From contig JAUHZK010000006.1 of NCBI GenBank assembly GCA_030425645.1, positions 186,001 through 250,000 on the forward strand: a DNA stretch of 64,000 nucleotides, written 5' to 3'. The notes under the pieces were generated by a model, which saw only the letters and a program-made list of their open reading frames with translations, was not told the origin of the DNA and did no database searches. This document shows, piece by piece, positions 10,868 through 21,105 of this stretch; the stretch's first letter is position 1; every line of letters begins with the position of its first letter. Origin of the DNA: Gammaproteobacteria bacterium. GTDB lineage: Bacteria; Pseudomonadota; Gammaproteobacteria; JAPPPA01. The translations under genes and the position numbers were made by a program.

Positions 10868-11620
10868 ATGAATATTGATTTGCAAGGAAAGCTTGCTCTA
10901 GTAACCGGCGCTAGTCGTGGTATTGGCGCAGCCATTGCTGACGGTCTTGCGGCGGCAGGTGCAACCGTCATTGGTACGGCTACCAGTGAGGCTGGAGCGG
11001 CCGCGATTGGGGAGCGCCTGCAGGGTGTTAGCGCGGCAGAACACCGTGGCGTGGTGCTGCAACTAGATGACTTAGAAAATGCTGAGGCGACGCTAAAAGG
11101 GCTGATTGCCGAGGTAGGTACGCCAAGCATTGTGGTGAATAACGCCGGTATTACCCGCGATAATCTAGCCATGCGGATGAACTTAGATGACTGGGACGCG
11201 GTCTTAAACACTAATTTGAAAGGTAGTTTCTCGGTAATTAAGAGTTGTTTGCGCGGCATGATGAAAGCCCGTTATGGTCGCGTGATTAATATCGGCTCCG
11301 TTGTCGGTAGTAGTGGTAATCCCGGTCAGGCCAACTATTCGGCTAGCAAAGCCGGTGTTTTAGGAATGACACGTTCCTTGGCGCAAGAGCTCGGCTCGCG
11401 CGGTATTACTGTGAATGCGGTAGCCCCAGGTTTTATTGCTACCGATATGACGGACGCATTAACCGACGAACAGCGAGATAAAATGGCCGCGGATATTCCC
11501 TTGGCTCGTTTAGGCGAGCCTGCCGATATTGCGCATGCTGTCTGCTTTTTAGCGTCAGATGCGGCTGCATACATTACCGGCGAAACATTGCATGTAAACG
11601 GTGGTATGTACATGTGTTAA
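10868..11620 (+). CDS. fabG: 3-oxoacyl-ACP reductase
   Basis: LVTGASRGIGAAIA, NNAGITRD, YSASKAG, HVNGGMYMC. Confidence 0.96.
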   Translation: MNIDLQGKLALVTGASRGIGAAIADGLAAAGATVIGTATSEAGAAAIGERLQGVSAAEHRGVVLQLDDLENAEATLKGLIAEVGTPSIVVNNAGITRDNLAMRMNLDDWDAVLNTNLKGSFSVIKSCLRGMMKARYGRVINIGSVVGSSGNPGQANYSASKAGVLGMTRSLAQELGSRGITVNAVAPGFIATDMTDALTDEQRDKMAADIPLARLGEPADIAHAVCFLASDAAAYITGETLHVNGGMYMC

Positions 11621-11736
11621 GCAGTAATGACAGCGACTAAAATGTTGCTGTCATCATTCTGACTTGGTTTTGTCATAACTTTGATTACAATAAGCCCCGC
11701 CCAGAACTGGGTGATCCATTAAGAAGGACTAGGAAA

Positions 11737-11976
11737 ATGAGCAACAGCATTGAAGAACGCGTCACGAAAATCGTGATGGAGCAGTTGGAAGTAAGTGAAG
11801 AACAAGCGACCGCGAATGCTTCATTCGTTGATGATTTAGGCGCCGACTCGCTGGACACTGTAGAGCTAGTAATGGCTCTAGAAGAAGAATTCGAAGTAGA
11901 GATTCCTGATGAAGTAGCTGAGAAAATCACCAGCATTCAAGAAGCGATCGACTACGTTAAAGAGCAGCAAGGCTAA
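11737..11976 (+). CDS. acpP: Acyl carrier protein
   Basis: [17 protein letters not shown]...[23 protein letters not shown]. Confidence 0.98.
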   Translation: MSNSIEERVTKIVMEQLEVSEEQATANASFVDDLGADSLDTVELVMALEEEFEVEIPDEVAEKITSIQEAIDYVKEQQG

Positions 11977-12133
11977 GCTACTGCTTTTTATTGGCTGTGA
12001 TGCCTAGTCACAGCGACCTAAAACCCGCATTGAGACTCACTTTTTTGGTTGTTTCTTAATGCGGGTTTTAGCTATTTAACGCTAGCCAAAGGTATGATGG
12101 CTAACGAACTTACTGAATTTGTTTGGAGCTGAA

Positions 12134-13366
12134 ATGCGTCGAGTTGTTGTCACCGGTATGGGCATTGTGTCACCCGTAGGGAATACGGTAGAGGGCGCTT
12201 GGGACAACATTTTACAAGGCAAAAGTGGCGTCGATAAGGTAACCCGCTTCGATACCAGTGATCTGAATTCGCATATTGCCGGCGAAGTTAAAGACTTCGA
12301 TGTAGAAAAGTATTTCAGTAAAAAAGAAGCTCGTAAGTTTGGCACCTTTGTGCACTATGGCGTTGCTGCCGCGATGGACGCGCAGCAAGACGCAGGCTTA
12401 GAGATTAACGACGATAATGCCGACCGCATTGGCGTTGCAATTGGCTCTGGTATTGGCGGCATGGAACTGATTGAAAGCAATCTAGAAACCATGTTTAACC
12501 GTGGCCCGCGCCGCATTTCTCCGTTTTATATTCCGAGCACCATTGTGAATATGGTCGCTGGCCAGTATTCGATTATGTCGGGCGCGCGTGGTCCAAACCT
12601 ATGTGTGGTTACAGCCTGTACCACAGGTGCCCATAATATTGGTTTGGCGGCACGCAGCATTATTCATGGTGATGCCGATGTCATGATTGCCGGTGGCGCT
12701 GAAAGCACGATTGTGCCGTCGGCGATGGGTGGTTTTAACTCAGCCAAGGCTTTGTCTACTCGCAACGACGACCCACAAGGCGCTAGCCGCCCGTGGGACG
12801 CCGAACGTGATGGCTTTGTTATGGGCGAGGGTGCCGGCGTTATCGTGCTTGAAGAGTATGAACACGCTAAAGCACGTGGTGCCAAAATTTACGCCGAGTA
12901 TGCTGGTTTCGGTATGTCTGGCGACGCGCACCATGTGACGCAGCCAGCTGCCGGTGGGGCTGGCGCGCGCAACTGTATGCAAAATGCGTTGCGTGACGCA
13001 GGTATGGAGCCAGCTGAGATTGACTACATCAATGCACATGGCACCTCGACGCCGGCCGGTGATTTAGCCGAGACTGAGGCGGTAAAAGCCGTATTTGGGG
13101 CGGACACCAAGATTCCCGTGAGCTCAACTAAGTCGGCGACTGGTCACCTGTTGGGTGCCGCGGGTGGTGTTGAGGCTATTTTCGGCATTCTCGCGCTGCG
13201 CGACCAAGTGGCACCGCCAACCTTAAACTTGGACAACCCTGATCCTGATTGCGATCTTGATTACGTGCCGCATCAGGCGCGAAAGATGCCTATTAAGGCC
13301 ATGCTAAGTAACTCATTTGGTTTTGGCGGCACTAACGGTAGTTTGATTTTTAAAACGGCTCCGTAG
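12134..13366 (+). CDS. fabF: 3-oxoacyl-ACP synthase II
   Basis: [51 protein letters not shown]; preferred start MRRVV at 12134 (ORF track begins at 12119). Confidence 0.96.
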   Translation: MRRVVVTGMGIVSPVGNTVEGAWDNILQGKSGVDKVTRFDTSDLNSHIAGEVKDFDVEKYFSKKEARKFGTFVHYGVAAAMDAQQDAGLEINDDNADRIGVAIGSGIGGMELIESNLETMFNRGPRRISPFYIPSTIVNMVAGQYSIMSGARGPNLCVVTACTTGAHNIGLAARSIIHGDADVMIAGGAESTIVPSAMGGFNSAKALSTRNDDPQGASRPWDAERDGFVMGEGAGVIVLEEYEHAKARGAKIYAEYAGFGMSGDAHHVTQPAAGGAGARNCMQNALRDAGMEPAEIDYINAHGTSTPAGDLAETEAVKAVFGADTKIPVSSTKSATGHLLGAAGGVEAIFGILALRDQVAPPTLNLDNPDPDCDLDYVPHQARKMPIKAMLSNSFGFGGTNGSLIFKTAP

Positions 13367-13386
13367 CACTTATTGGCCAGTCGCCA

Positions 13387-14838
13387 ATGCACGTAACTGA
13401 TTCGCCTTGGTTTATTCACGCCTTTGCGGCTGAGGAAGCTGTCGACGCCGGCAGTTTTGTCGCGCTCCGAGGTTTAGCGGCCGACTTCTATTGTGGTTTA
13501 CTTCACAGCGCTGCTGCAGCGGAAATGCTGGCTACCGCTAGCCAGGCCAGCAGCAGTGCGCAGTGGTCGTTACTACTATTGGCCCCCGATAATGACCAGC
13601 AAATTGACTTGTTGGCTGAGGATGATTTCACAGAGACCTTCTTACAGCGCCTTGATGCCGCTGCCGCTAGTGCTGTAAAGCAACCTTATTGTTCTGAGAC
13701 GCAGACGTACTTGCCTTTTGCGAGCGGCTGGCAGCTTTATTTGGGCTATGAACTAGCCGCCGAAGTAGAGCCGGTGTTGAAAGAAGCTTTGGCAAACTAT
13801 GCGCAAGGTATTACCGCTCAAGCCAGGCGGGTACGTGGTGCTTTATTGTTTAATCATGTCACTCAGCAGGCTTGGTGCTGCTTAGAGCAGCAGCAACGGC
13901 ATTGCTTTGAGCGGATACGGACTGATTTGCGGGCATGTGCCGGCGACAGAGTGTCGGTGGTATTAGATGGGGTTGAGGAGGACGCTCCCGAGCAATTTGT
14001 TGCTGGCGTAGAGCGCAGCCTTGAGTACATTCGTGATGGGGACGTTTTTCAGGTCAACTTATCTCGCGCTTGGCGTCTAAAAACCTCGCCTGAGTTGCCT
14101 TCGGATGCGATTTACCGCCAGTTGATCGAAAAAAACCCAGCACCATTTTCAGCTTGGTTAAGCGTGCATTCGGCGACCGCTGGGGACGGTTTTGAACTGA
14201 TTTCTAGCTCTCCCGAAAGGCTCGTCGCGATAGAAGCGGCTGCGAATGATGAGCCTTGGGTAAATACCCGTCCGATTGCAGGAACGCGGCCAAGGTTGCA
14301 GGATCAGAGCAAGGACCAGCGTTATCTACAAGAGCTGCAGCAAAGCCCTAAGGAAAACGCTGAGCATCTGATGTTGATTGACCTTGAACGCAATGATTTA
14401 GGACGTGTTTGTAGACCGGGCAGCATTGAAGTAAATGAGCTAATGAGTATCGAAAGCTTTGCTCACGTGCATCATATTGTTTCCAATGTGCGGGGTAAAA
14501 AACGTGCCGACGCCACGGTAGGAGAGGTTATCGCGGCGGTATTTCCGGGCGGCACGATTACTGGTTGCCCGAAGGTGCGCTGCATGCAAATTATTGCCGA
14601 GCTAGAGCAGTGTGCTCGTGGGGCATATACCGGCGCCGTCGGCTATTTGGGTTTAGATGGTCAGCTCGATCTCAATATCGTTATCCGCAGCCTGGTGCGT
14701 GCCGAGAATTCGCCAGAAACACTGACGTTACGCGCCGGGGCCGGCATTGTTGCCGATTCCAATGCACAACATGAGTTACAAGAAACGCGGGCAAAGGCGA
14801 ATAGTGTTTTGCGTGCCTTTGAGGTATCGGCATCATGA
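13387..14838 (+). CDS. pabB: Aminodeoxychorismate synthase component I
   Basis: DVFQVNLSRAW, STRPIAGTRPR-like region, GGTITGCPKVRCMQII, RAGAGIVADS. Confidence 0.9.
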   Translation: MHVTDSPWFIHAFAAEEAVDAGSFVALRGLAADFYCGLLHSAAAAEMLATASQASSSAQWSLLLLAPDNDQQIDLLAEDDFTETFLQRLDAAAASAVKQPYCSETQTYLPFASGWQLYLGYELAAEVEPVLKEALANYAQGITAQARRVRGALLFNHVTQQAWCCLEQQQRHCFERIRTDLRACAGDRVSVVLDGVEEDAPEQFVAGVERSLEYIRDGDVFQVNLSRAWRLKTSPELPSDAIYRQLIEKNPAPFSAWLSVHSATAGDGFELISSSPERLVAIEAAANDEPWVNTRPIAGTRPRLQDQSKDQRYLQELQQSPKENAEHLMLIDLERNDLGRVCRPGSIEVNELMSIESFAHVHHIVSNVRGKKRADATVGEVIAAVFPGGTITGCPKVRCMQIIAELEQCARGAYTGAVGYLGLDGQLDLNIVIRSLVRAENSPETLTLRAGAGIVADSNAQHELQETRAKANSVLRAFEVSAS

Positions 14839-15659
14839 GTACTCCGTCGCTGTTTGATCGCGGTTTCCAGTTTGGCGATGGTTTGTTTGAAACCATTCGT
14901 GTCGAATACGGCGAAGTACAGCAGTTTGATTTGCATTGGCAGCGCCTAAAACGCGGAGCCGAAGTGCTTGGCATTCGTTTGCCTTCCAGACGTATCTTGG
15001 AGCGACGTTGCCAGTCTCTGGCGAAACCAAGTTTGCCGGACGAGGATGCAAGCTGGCCTGCGGTGGCAGCGCTAAAGTTGCAGATCACCCGGGGCGATAC
15101 CGTTGGCGGTTATGCCGCCCCTGAAACCTTGCCAGCCAATGTATATCTGAATATTCGGCCAGTGGCCTTAAATCCAGTATTTTGGCAGCAGGGCATTCGC
15201 CTACGGTGGTGTCAGCAGCGTTTAGCCATACAACCGGCTTTGGCTGGGCTCAAACATAGTAATCGCTTAGAGCAGGTCTTGGCGCGCCGAGAATGGCAGC
15301 AGGACTATCAAGAAGGCCTAATGTGCGACACCGAAGGCTACGTAGTCGAGGGAACCGCTAGCAATCTGTTTATTTGTCGTGATGGTGAGTGGTTTACGCC
15401 AACACTAGATCGTTGTGGTGTTGCTGGCACTATGCGGCAGCAGCTAATCAACTGGTTGTTGGGCAAAGGGCATACGGTAACTGAGCAGCGTCTGACGGTT
15501 GAACAGGTGGCTGAGGCCGAGCAATTATTGATGTGTAATGCCATTATTGGACTCTGGCCGGTGGCGGAGTTGGAGGGTGTGGCTAAAAGCCTGCATCCAT
15601 TAACATCAGAAATGTTAGCAACGTTGGCGCCAGCAATGGCGTCTGCCAAGGATTCTTAA
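14835..15659 (+). CDS. pabC: Aminodeoxychorismate lyase
   Basis: DRGFQFGDGLFETIRV, KHSNRLEQVLARREW, EGTASNLFI. Confidence 0.92.
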   Translation: MSTPSLFDRGFQFGDGLFETIRVEYGEVQQFDLHWQRLKRGAEVLGIRLPSRRILERRCQSLAKPSLPDEDASWPAVAALKLQITRGDTVGGYAAPETLPANVYLNIRPVALNPVFWQQGIRLRWCQQRLAIQPALAGLKHSNRLEQVLARREWQQDYQEGLMCDTEGYVVEGTASNLFICRDGEWFTPTLDRCGVAGTMRQQLINWLLGKGHTVTEQRLTVEQVAEAEQLLMCNAIIGLWPVAELEGVAKSLHPLTSEMLATLAPAMASAKDS

Positions 15660-16675
15660 TGACTATTAGGCGTGCCCTATCGGTTTTGTCGGTGCTGTTT
15701 ACGGTCGCCATTGCTGCCGCCGTGGCGGCGTTATTTTGGTTGGCCCCGCAGATTAAACAGTTCTATGAACAGCCGTTGCAAAGCGATGAGACGTTTTACC
15801 TAGTGCCGGCGGGCAGTCATATCGGGCGTGTTGCAAGAGATTTCCAACAGCGTGGTTGGATTCAAGATGCAGAGGTCTTACGTTACTGGTATCGCCTTAA
15901 AGGCCAAGCTAGCCAGCTACATGCTGGGGAGTTTTTATTAGCCGCAACCGACACCGTAGACAGCCTGCTGCAGCGGATTGTGAATGGCGATGTTATCCAG
16001 CATCCGCTAACGGTAGTTGAAGGTCAGCGGTTCAGTCATTTTCGGGCTGCGTTAGCGGCCGCCCCTGGCTTGGAGCAGAAGACGCAAGCTTGGAGTGATG
16101 CCGAAATTATGTCTGCGCTGGGTGCAGAAGGGCAGCACCCAGAAGGCCAGTTTTTCCCTGATACCTATTTTTATACTCGCGGTGCCAGCGATTTATCTTT
16201 GCTAAAACAGGCCTATAACCGCCTGCAAACGACACTGCAGAATGAATGGCAAAATAAAGCCGAAGGCCTGCCCTATAAAAACCCTTACGAGGCCCTGATT
16301 ATGGCCTCGATTATTGAAAAAGAGACCGGCCTTGCTAGCGAGCGAGCGGAGATTGCTGGTGTTTTTGTACGGCGCTTACAAAAGGGCATGAAGCTGCAAA
16401 CTGATCCCACCATTATTTATGGCATGGGTGATCGCTATAAAGGCAATATTCGACGCCGAGATATTCTCGAAGCCACGCCTTACAACACCTATGTAATTAA
16501 GGCATTGCCGCCGACGCCTATCGCGTTGCCGGGTGCTGCGGCCATTCATGCTACGCTGCATCCAGCCGACGGTAAGGCACTTTATTTTGTTGCCACCGGA
16601 GATGGCGGCCATTATTTTTCCGCCACTTTAGAAGAACATAATCGCGCCGTGCGCAAATACCAACTAAAGCGATGA
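15659..16675 (+). CDS. mltG: Endolytic transglycosylase MltG
   Basis: N-terminal TM; ASIIEKETGLASERAEIAGVFVRRL, LQTDPTIIYGMG, YNTY. Confidence 0.95.
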   Translation: MTIRRALSVLSVLFTVAIAAAVAALFWLAPQIKQFYEQPLQSDETFYLVPAGSHIGRVARDFQQRGWIQDAEVLRYWYRLKGQASQLHAGEFLLAATDTVDSLLQRIVNGDVIQHPLTVVEGQRFSHFRAALAAAPGLEQKTQAWSDAEIMSALGAEGQHPEGQFFPDTYFYTRGASDLSLLKQAYNRLQTTLQNEWQNKAEGLPYKNPYEALIMASIIEKETGLASERAEIAGVFVRRLQKGMKLQTDPTIIYGMGDRYKGNIRRRDILEATPYNTYVIKALPPTPIALPGAAAIHATLHPADGKALYFVATGDGGHYFSATLEEHNRAVRKYQLKR

Positions 16676-17355
16676 CAGAACATAACCACGAAGCCAACGA
16701 CGGCACTCGTCACGACACCGAGCGCGGTGCCTTTATTGTTTTAGAAGGCATTGAAGGCGTCGGCAAAACCACGCAGATGGCAGTCGCCGAGCAGGCTTTA
16801 AAAGATGCGGCCAAATCGCTTGTCTGTACCCGCGAACCCGGCGGTACGGCAGCCGGCGAAGCCTTGCGCTCGGTGCTGTTGGATAAAGACGGTGCACCTT
16901 TGTCATTAGAAGCAGAAACGCTATTAATGTTTGCCGCCCGAGCCAATCACTTGCATGAAAAAATTCGCCCAGCGCTGAATCGTGGCGACTGGGTTTTATG
17001 TGACCGTTTTACTGACGCCAGTTACGCCTATCAAGGTGCTGGCCGCCAATTGGGCGTAGCTCGCATCGCGGTGTTGGAAAAGTGGGTGCAAGCCGAGCTA
17101 CGGCCTGATTTGGTAATTATTTTGGATGCTGAGCCAGAACTAGCACTGACGCGAGCGAAAAACCGTGGCCCGGTGGATCGTTTTGAGCAGGAGTCGTTAG
17201 ACTTCTTTCATCGTGCCAGACAGGTTTATTTAGACCGTGCTAAAGCTCACCCTGAGCGCTACGCTGTCATTGATGCCAGCATGCCTTTGGAAGCGGTGAG
17301 TCAAGCCGTGGCCGCAACCGTCGCCGGTTTTGTCCATCAGTGGGATCAAAGCTAG
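16672..17355 (+). CDS. tmk: Thymidylate kinase
   Basis: FIVLEGIEGVGKTTQ, TREPGGT, CDRFTDASYAYQGAGR. Confidence 0.96.
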   Translation: MTEHNHEANDGTRHDTERGAFIVLEGIEGVGKTTQMAVAEQALKDAAKSLVCTREPGGTAAGEALRSVLLDKDGAPLSLEAETLLMFAARANHLHEKIRPALNRGDWVLCDRFTDASYAYQGAGRQLGVARIAVLEKWVQAELRPDLVIILDAEPELALTRAKNRGPVDRFEQESLDFFHRARQVYLDRAKAHPERYAVIDASMPLEAVSQAVAATVAGFVHQWDQS

Positions 17356-17356
17356 C

Positions 17357-18391
17357 ATGCAAAGCTTGTCGTTATACCCGTGGCAGCAGACGATAAACGC
17401 TTGGTGGGCTAATGTTCAGCAAGCTGGGCGTTTGCCGCACGCGTTATTGATTAGCGGAGAGCAGGGCACTGGTAAGCGGCACTTGGCAGATCAGTTATGC
17501 CAAGCCTTGTTCGCGGGCGATACGCAGGCGCAAACCTTGTATAAAGCCGGTACGCATCCGGATTTCTTTACAGTGGGTTTGGAAGAAAAGAAAAAAGAAA
17601 TTTCGGTTGCCCAGATTCGTGATCTGGCGTCACGCGTCACGCTGACGTCGCAACTACAGGGTTGGCGTGTGGTTTGGCTGGATCCGGCCGACCGGCTGAG
17701 CCGAGGTGCCGCTAATGCCTTGCTAAAGATTTTGGAAGAACCGCCGCAGCAGGTGTTGTTTATTCTGATCGTTGATGAAACGCAGCGCTTGTTGCCAACC
17801 ATTCGCTCACGCTGCCAACAGTTGAAGTTGTCACTGCCTAGCAAAGCTGATGCGATCAGTTGGCTTTCGCAGCAAGCCGCCGTGGCCGACTTAACTGCAG
17901 AGCAATTACAAGATTGGCTGGCGCTAAGTGGCGGCTCGCCGCTGAGGGTTTTGCAGGCCTTGTCTGAAGCTGATGAGGGTGATGACGATAGGCTGGGCCA
18001 AGCTGCCGAGCGATTGGCGTTATTAGAACAGCTGATTAATAACCAAATTGATGTGGTTAGCTGCGCTGATCAGTGGCTAGCATTATCCGCTGACAGCGAC
18101 GCGCATTTACGCTGGTTGCAAGGCTTTGCACTTGATCTGTTAAAGTGTGCACAGAAGTTGAATGTCAATTTCTATGAAAACCGCCGTGCATCAGTCTTGT
18201 TAGACCGTTTAGCACCACATGTGGCGGCTGGGGATGTTGTGAGCTATCTTCTAAAGGTGGGTCATATTCGCCGAGGGGTGAGGGGTAACGTGAACACAGA
18301 TTTAAGCCTGCAGGCGGCGTTATTGCCGTGGCTGCGTCGCTTACAGCCAGATTTGGCTGCTTCCGACAGCCCATATTCACTCGCGAGTTAG
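17357..18391 (+). CDS. holB: DNA polymerase III subunit delta'
   Basis: LPHALLISGEQGTGKRHLA, ADRLSRGAANALLKILEEPP; likely start at 17357. Confidence 0.92.
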   Translation: MQSLSLYPWQQTINAWWANVQQAGRLPHALLISGEQGTGKRHLADQLCQALFAGDTQAQTLYKAGTHPDFFTVGLEEKKKEISVAQIRDLASRVTLTSQLQGWRVVWLDPADRLSRGAANALLKILEEPPQQVLFILIVDETQRLLPTIRSRCQQLKLSLPSKADAISWLSQQAAVADLTAEQLQDWLALSGGSPLRVLQALSEADEGDDDRLGQAAERLALLEQLINNQIDVVSCADQWLALSADSDAHLRWLQGFALDLLKCAQKLNVNFYENRRASVLLDRLAPHVAAGDVVSYLLKVGHIRRGVRGNVNTDLSLQAALLPWLRRLQPDLAASDSPYSLAS

Positions 18392-18423
18392 TGATACAGC
18401 TCACTAGAGGGTATGGTTAAGCG

Positions 18424-18771
18424 ATGAAAAATGAGTTTAAAGCACCACATGTTGTGAACTTGTCTATTCCAGACAAGGCGACCTTGCATGCGGCATATAT
18501 GCCGTGGGTAAAACAGGGTGGCTTATTTTTTGCCTCACGTGGTCAGCATCGTTTCCACGAGCAAGTGTTGCTGTCGCTGGATTTGATGAATGGCGCTGAG
18601 AAACTGACGGTCACTGGTCAGGTGGTTTGGATTACGCCGCGTGGCGCGTCAGGAAAGCGGGCTGCGGGCATTGGTGTGCAATTCTCCGCTGAAGATGAGG
18701 GTAACGCACGCACCAAAATTGAAACCTTACTCGCGGGTGTTGATAGTAATCGTCGAACTCACACCATGTAG
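18424..18771 (+). CDS. PilZ domain protein
   Basis: GGLFFASRGQHRF...GAEKLTVTGQVVWITPRGASGKRAAGIGVQFSAED; downstream of holB. Confidence 0.85.
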   Translation: MKNEFKAPHVVNLSIPDKATLHAAYMPWVKQGGLFFASRGQHRFHEQVLLSLDLMNGAEKLTVTGQVVWITPRGASGKRAAGIGVQFSAEDEGNARTKIETLLAGVDSNRRTHTM

Positions 18772-18777
18772 ATGTAG

Positions 18778-20187
18778 CTAACGGCTAAGCCGTTGCAACC
18801 AGCGCTGCAGCCAGCGCATTTTATTTTCTTGCCAAGGTGGTCTTAAGCCATCAAACCACAAAGTCCGGCGTAACTGCACGGGCTGTTTGATGCTAAAGCG
18901 GGCTAGCAGTGTTGGCATATCGGCGATGAGATTATTACCCGTTTGTGCCTCAGATGGGTTCAGCAATACCGAATCACAGTAGTTGCCCAGCTGTGCCAGC
19001 AAAGTGTCTGGGTTGCGGGTGTATAGGTTGATTACGTTGACGTGCCCAATTTGCGTTAATAGCTCTTGTAAGCGTTGCGGTTGGTCATAAACCAAGAGTG
19101 GTAGCAGGGGGCCGCTACTGGCATTGCTGACTATTTTAGCGCTGTCCAAAACGTCAATTAATACAGAAGGGCTAATAAAAAAATCGCGTTGAAAGAAGTG
19201 CCCGCCAATGGTGTCGGTGGCGCCGTGGTCCCGTGCTTCAATAAACAGATTGCGGATTTGTTCAAACTGTTCGTTGTCACGCATGCGCGCATAGGCTTTG
19301 TTGTAGCGTTGACGTCCCAGGGTTTGGCCGTAGAGGTTTTCTCCGGCCTTTTTAAGCTCGTTCACAAAGCGGTGGCGAATACCTTCGTGCACTAGTAAGA
19401 CATGTGGGCCGCTCTCGGTTTGGCCGCTATAGCGGTAGCGAGACCAAGCAATTTGTTTGGCGGCTTGCTCCGGATCTGCAGAAGTGTCGACGACACCAAT
19501 CGTCGGCCGCAATGCCTGTAACTGAAGTTTTTCGGGCTCGTTGCGCCATTGGCCTTGAATGTGTCTGAGAGAAGTCGCGTTACCACAGACATAGTTGTAG
19601 TCAAAGTGCAGCGAGAGTAAGCCTTGGGCGATGCGGGCGTCGCCCAAAAAGACCGCAAAATCGGCTGGGTCCAGCTCGCTTTCGGCCATATTGGCCAGCG
19701 CTTTGGCGACAGCAGGGGACTTATGTGAGGGCTTTAGCGTAACCGTGTTGCCAGCGGCAATAGACGCGATGCAATGTATCAGCGGCTGTGCCAGTGGCTG
19801 CTGCCACGCAGTGATGATTAAGCTGGTGCCTTTGCTAAGTTGGCGTACGGTTTCTGCCGGTTGAAACCAGCGTTGTAGCCGTGACGGGCGATGCCATGTG
19901 GCTGTTTGTTGTTTAGCTTGTTTAAGCGCTTTAAAAATGGGCCCCCATTCAACCACCGCGACCTCGGCAGAATGGGCTTTAATATCATCATGAACAGCTT
20001 GGGTGAGTGCGGCCTGATGTTTCTTTAACGCTTGATGAAGTTGCTTTAAACGCTTGCGATGTGTGCGCTGGTTTGCGTTTAGTAATTCGTTGGCGCGGGC
20101 CTGTTGAGACTGCAAGACACGTTGCATCACCTGCAGTGAAACCGCTGGTGGCCTATCGTTTCCAACAATTTTTAAGACTTTAGCCAT
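18778..20187 (-). CDS. Aldehyde dehydrogenase superfamily protein, predicted catalytically inactive
   Basis: ALDH fold landmarks retained (AAGNTVTLKPSHKSP) but catalytic motifs altered (TAWQQP, LQLQALRPTIG, SGQTESGP, NASSGPLLPL). Confidence 0.8.
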   Translation of the reverse strand: MAKVLKIVGNDRPPAVSLQVMQRVLQSQQARANELLNANQRTHRKRLKQLHQALKKHQAALTQAVHDDIKAHSAEVAVVEWGPIFKALKQAKQQTATWHRPSRLQRWFQPAETVRQLSKGTSLIITAWQQPLAQPLIHCIASIAAGNTVTLKPSHKSPAVAKALANMAESELDPADFAVFLGDARIAQGLLSLHFDYNYVCGNATSLRHIQGQWRNEPEKLQLQALRPTIGVVDTSADPEQAAKQIAWSRYRYSGQTESGPHVLLVHEGIRHRFVNELKKAGENLYGQTLGRQRYNKAYARMRDNEQFEQIRNLFIEARDHGATDTIGGHFFQRDFFISPSVLIDVLDSAKIVSNASSGPLLPLLVYDQPQRLQELLTQIGHVNVINLYTRNPDTLLAQLGNYCDSVLLNPSEAQTGNNLIADMPTLLARFSIKQPVQLRRTLWFDGLRPPWQENKMRWLQRWLQRLSR

Positions 20188-20250
20188 CCCCTAAATGTAG
20201 TCGCAAATAGGGAAAACATCATGGCTGCAGCGCCGCTTAAAGGGTTCCCC

Positions 20251-21081
20251 CTAGGCCAACAACGCGGCTGCGTGCCAGCGTAAATGTTCTTCTATAAAGC
20301 TTTGAACGTAGAAGTAGTTGTGGCCATAACCGGGTCGTAGGCGGTAATCCACTGTGGCCGACGCGCGCTCTGCTGCGGCTAAGAACTGATTCGGCATCAA
20401 AAATTCAATCAGCTCATCGTCAGCGCCCTGACAAAACAAAATTGGCTTTTCGCTGCCCAGTTTTTCAACCAGCAGATGCGCGTCGTAATCTTCCCAGGCG
20501 GTTTTGTCTGCCCCTAGGTAGGCCGGGAAACCGCCGCCGTCGTCATAACGCAATGTTGGTGCGCTAATAGGAGCCATGGCCGAAACAGAGCGATAGCGTT
20601 GCTGGTTTTTTAGATACACCGTTAGCGCACCGTGGCCGCCCATAGAGTGGCCCATGATGCTTTCGCGGCTAGCGTCTACCGGGAAGTGTTGTTGTATTAA
20701 AGCCGGTAGCTCTTGCGTGACATAGCTATACATTTGGTAGTGTTTGGCCCAAGGCTGCTCGGTGGCATCGACATAATATCCAGCACCTGCGCCCAAGTAG
20801 TCACTGTCGTTTTCGCCTTTAATTACGCCTCGTGGTGAGGTGTCGTTAACAACTAAAAACAACCCCAGCTCAGCGGCAATACGCTGCGCGCCGGCTTTAA
20901 GAATGAAATTTTCTTCCGAGCAGGTTAGGCCAGATAGATAGTAGAGAATAGGCACGGGCCCTTTCTCTGCCTGCGGTGGGCGGTAGACGGCAAAGTTCAT
21001 TGGCGCTTGGCATACTTCTGAATCATGGCTCCAGAATTCCGTATAGCCGCCAAAGGTTTTATGCTGTTCTCTTAACTTCAT
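20251..21081 (-). CDS. S-formylglutathione hydrolase; start preferred at 21081
   Basis: PVPILYYLSGLTCSEENFILKAGAQRIAAELGL; GHSMGGHGALTVYLKN; GYGHNYFYVQSFIEEHLRWHA. Confidence 0.93.
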   Translation of the reverse strand: MKLREQHKTFGGYTEFWSHDSEVCQAPMNFAVYRPPQAEKGPVPILYYLSGLTCSEENFILKAGAQRIAAELGLFLVVNDTSPRGVIKGENDSDYLGAGAGYYVDATEQPWAKHYQMYSYVTQELPALIQQHFPVDASRESIMGHSMGGHGALTVYLKNQQRYRSVSAMAPISAPTLRYDDGGGFPAYLGADKTAWEDYDAHLLVEKLGSEKPILFCQGADDELIEFLMPNQFLAAAERASATVDYRLRPGYGHNYFYVQSFIEEHLRWHAAALLA

Positions 21082-21105
21082 CAATTTACTCGGTGTGTGG
21101 CAGGT

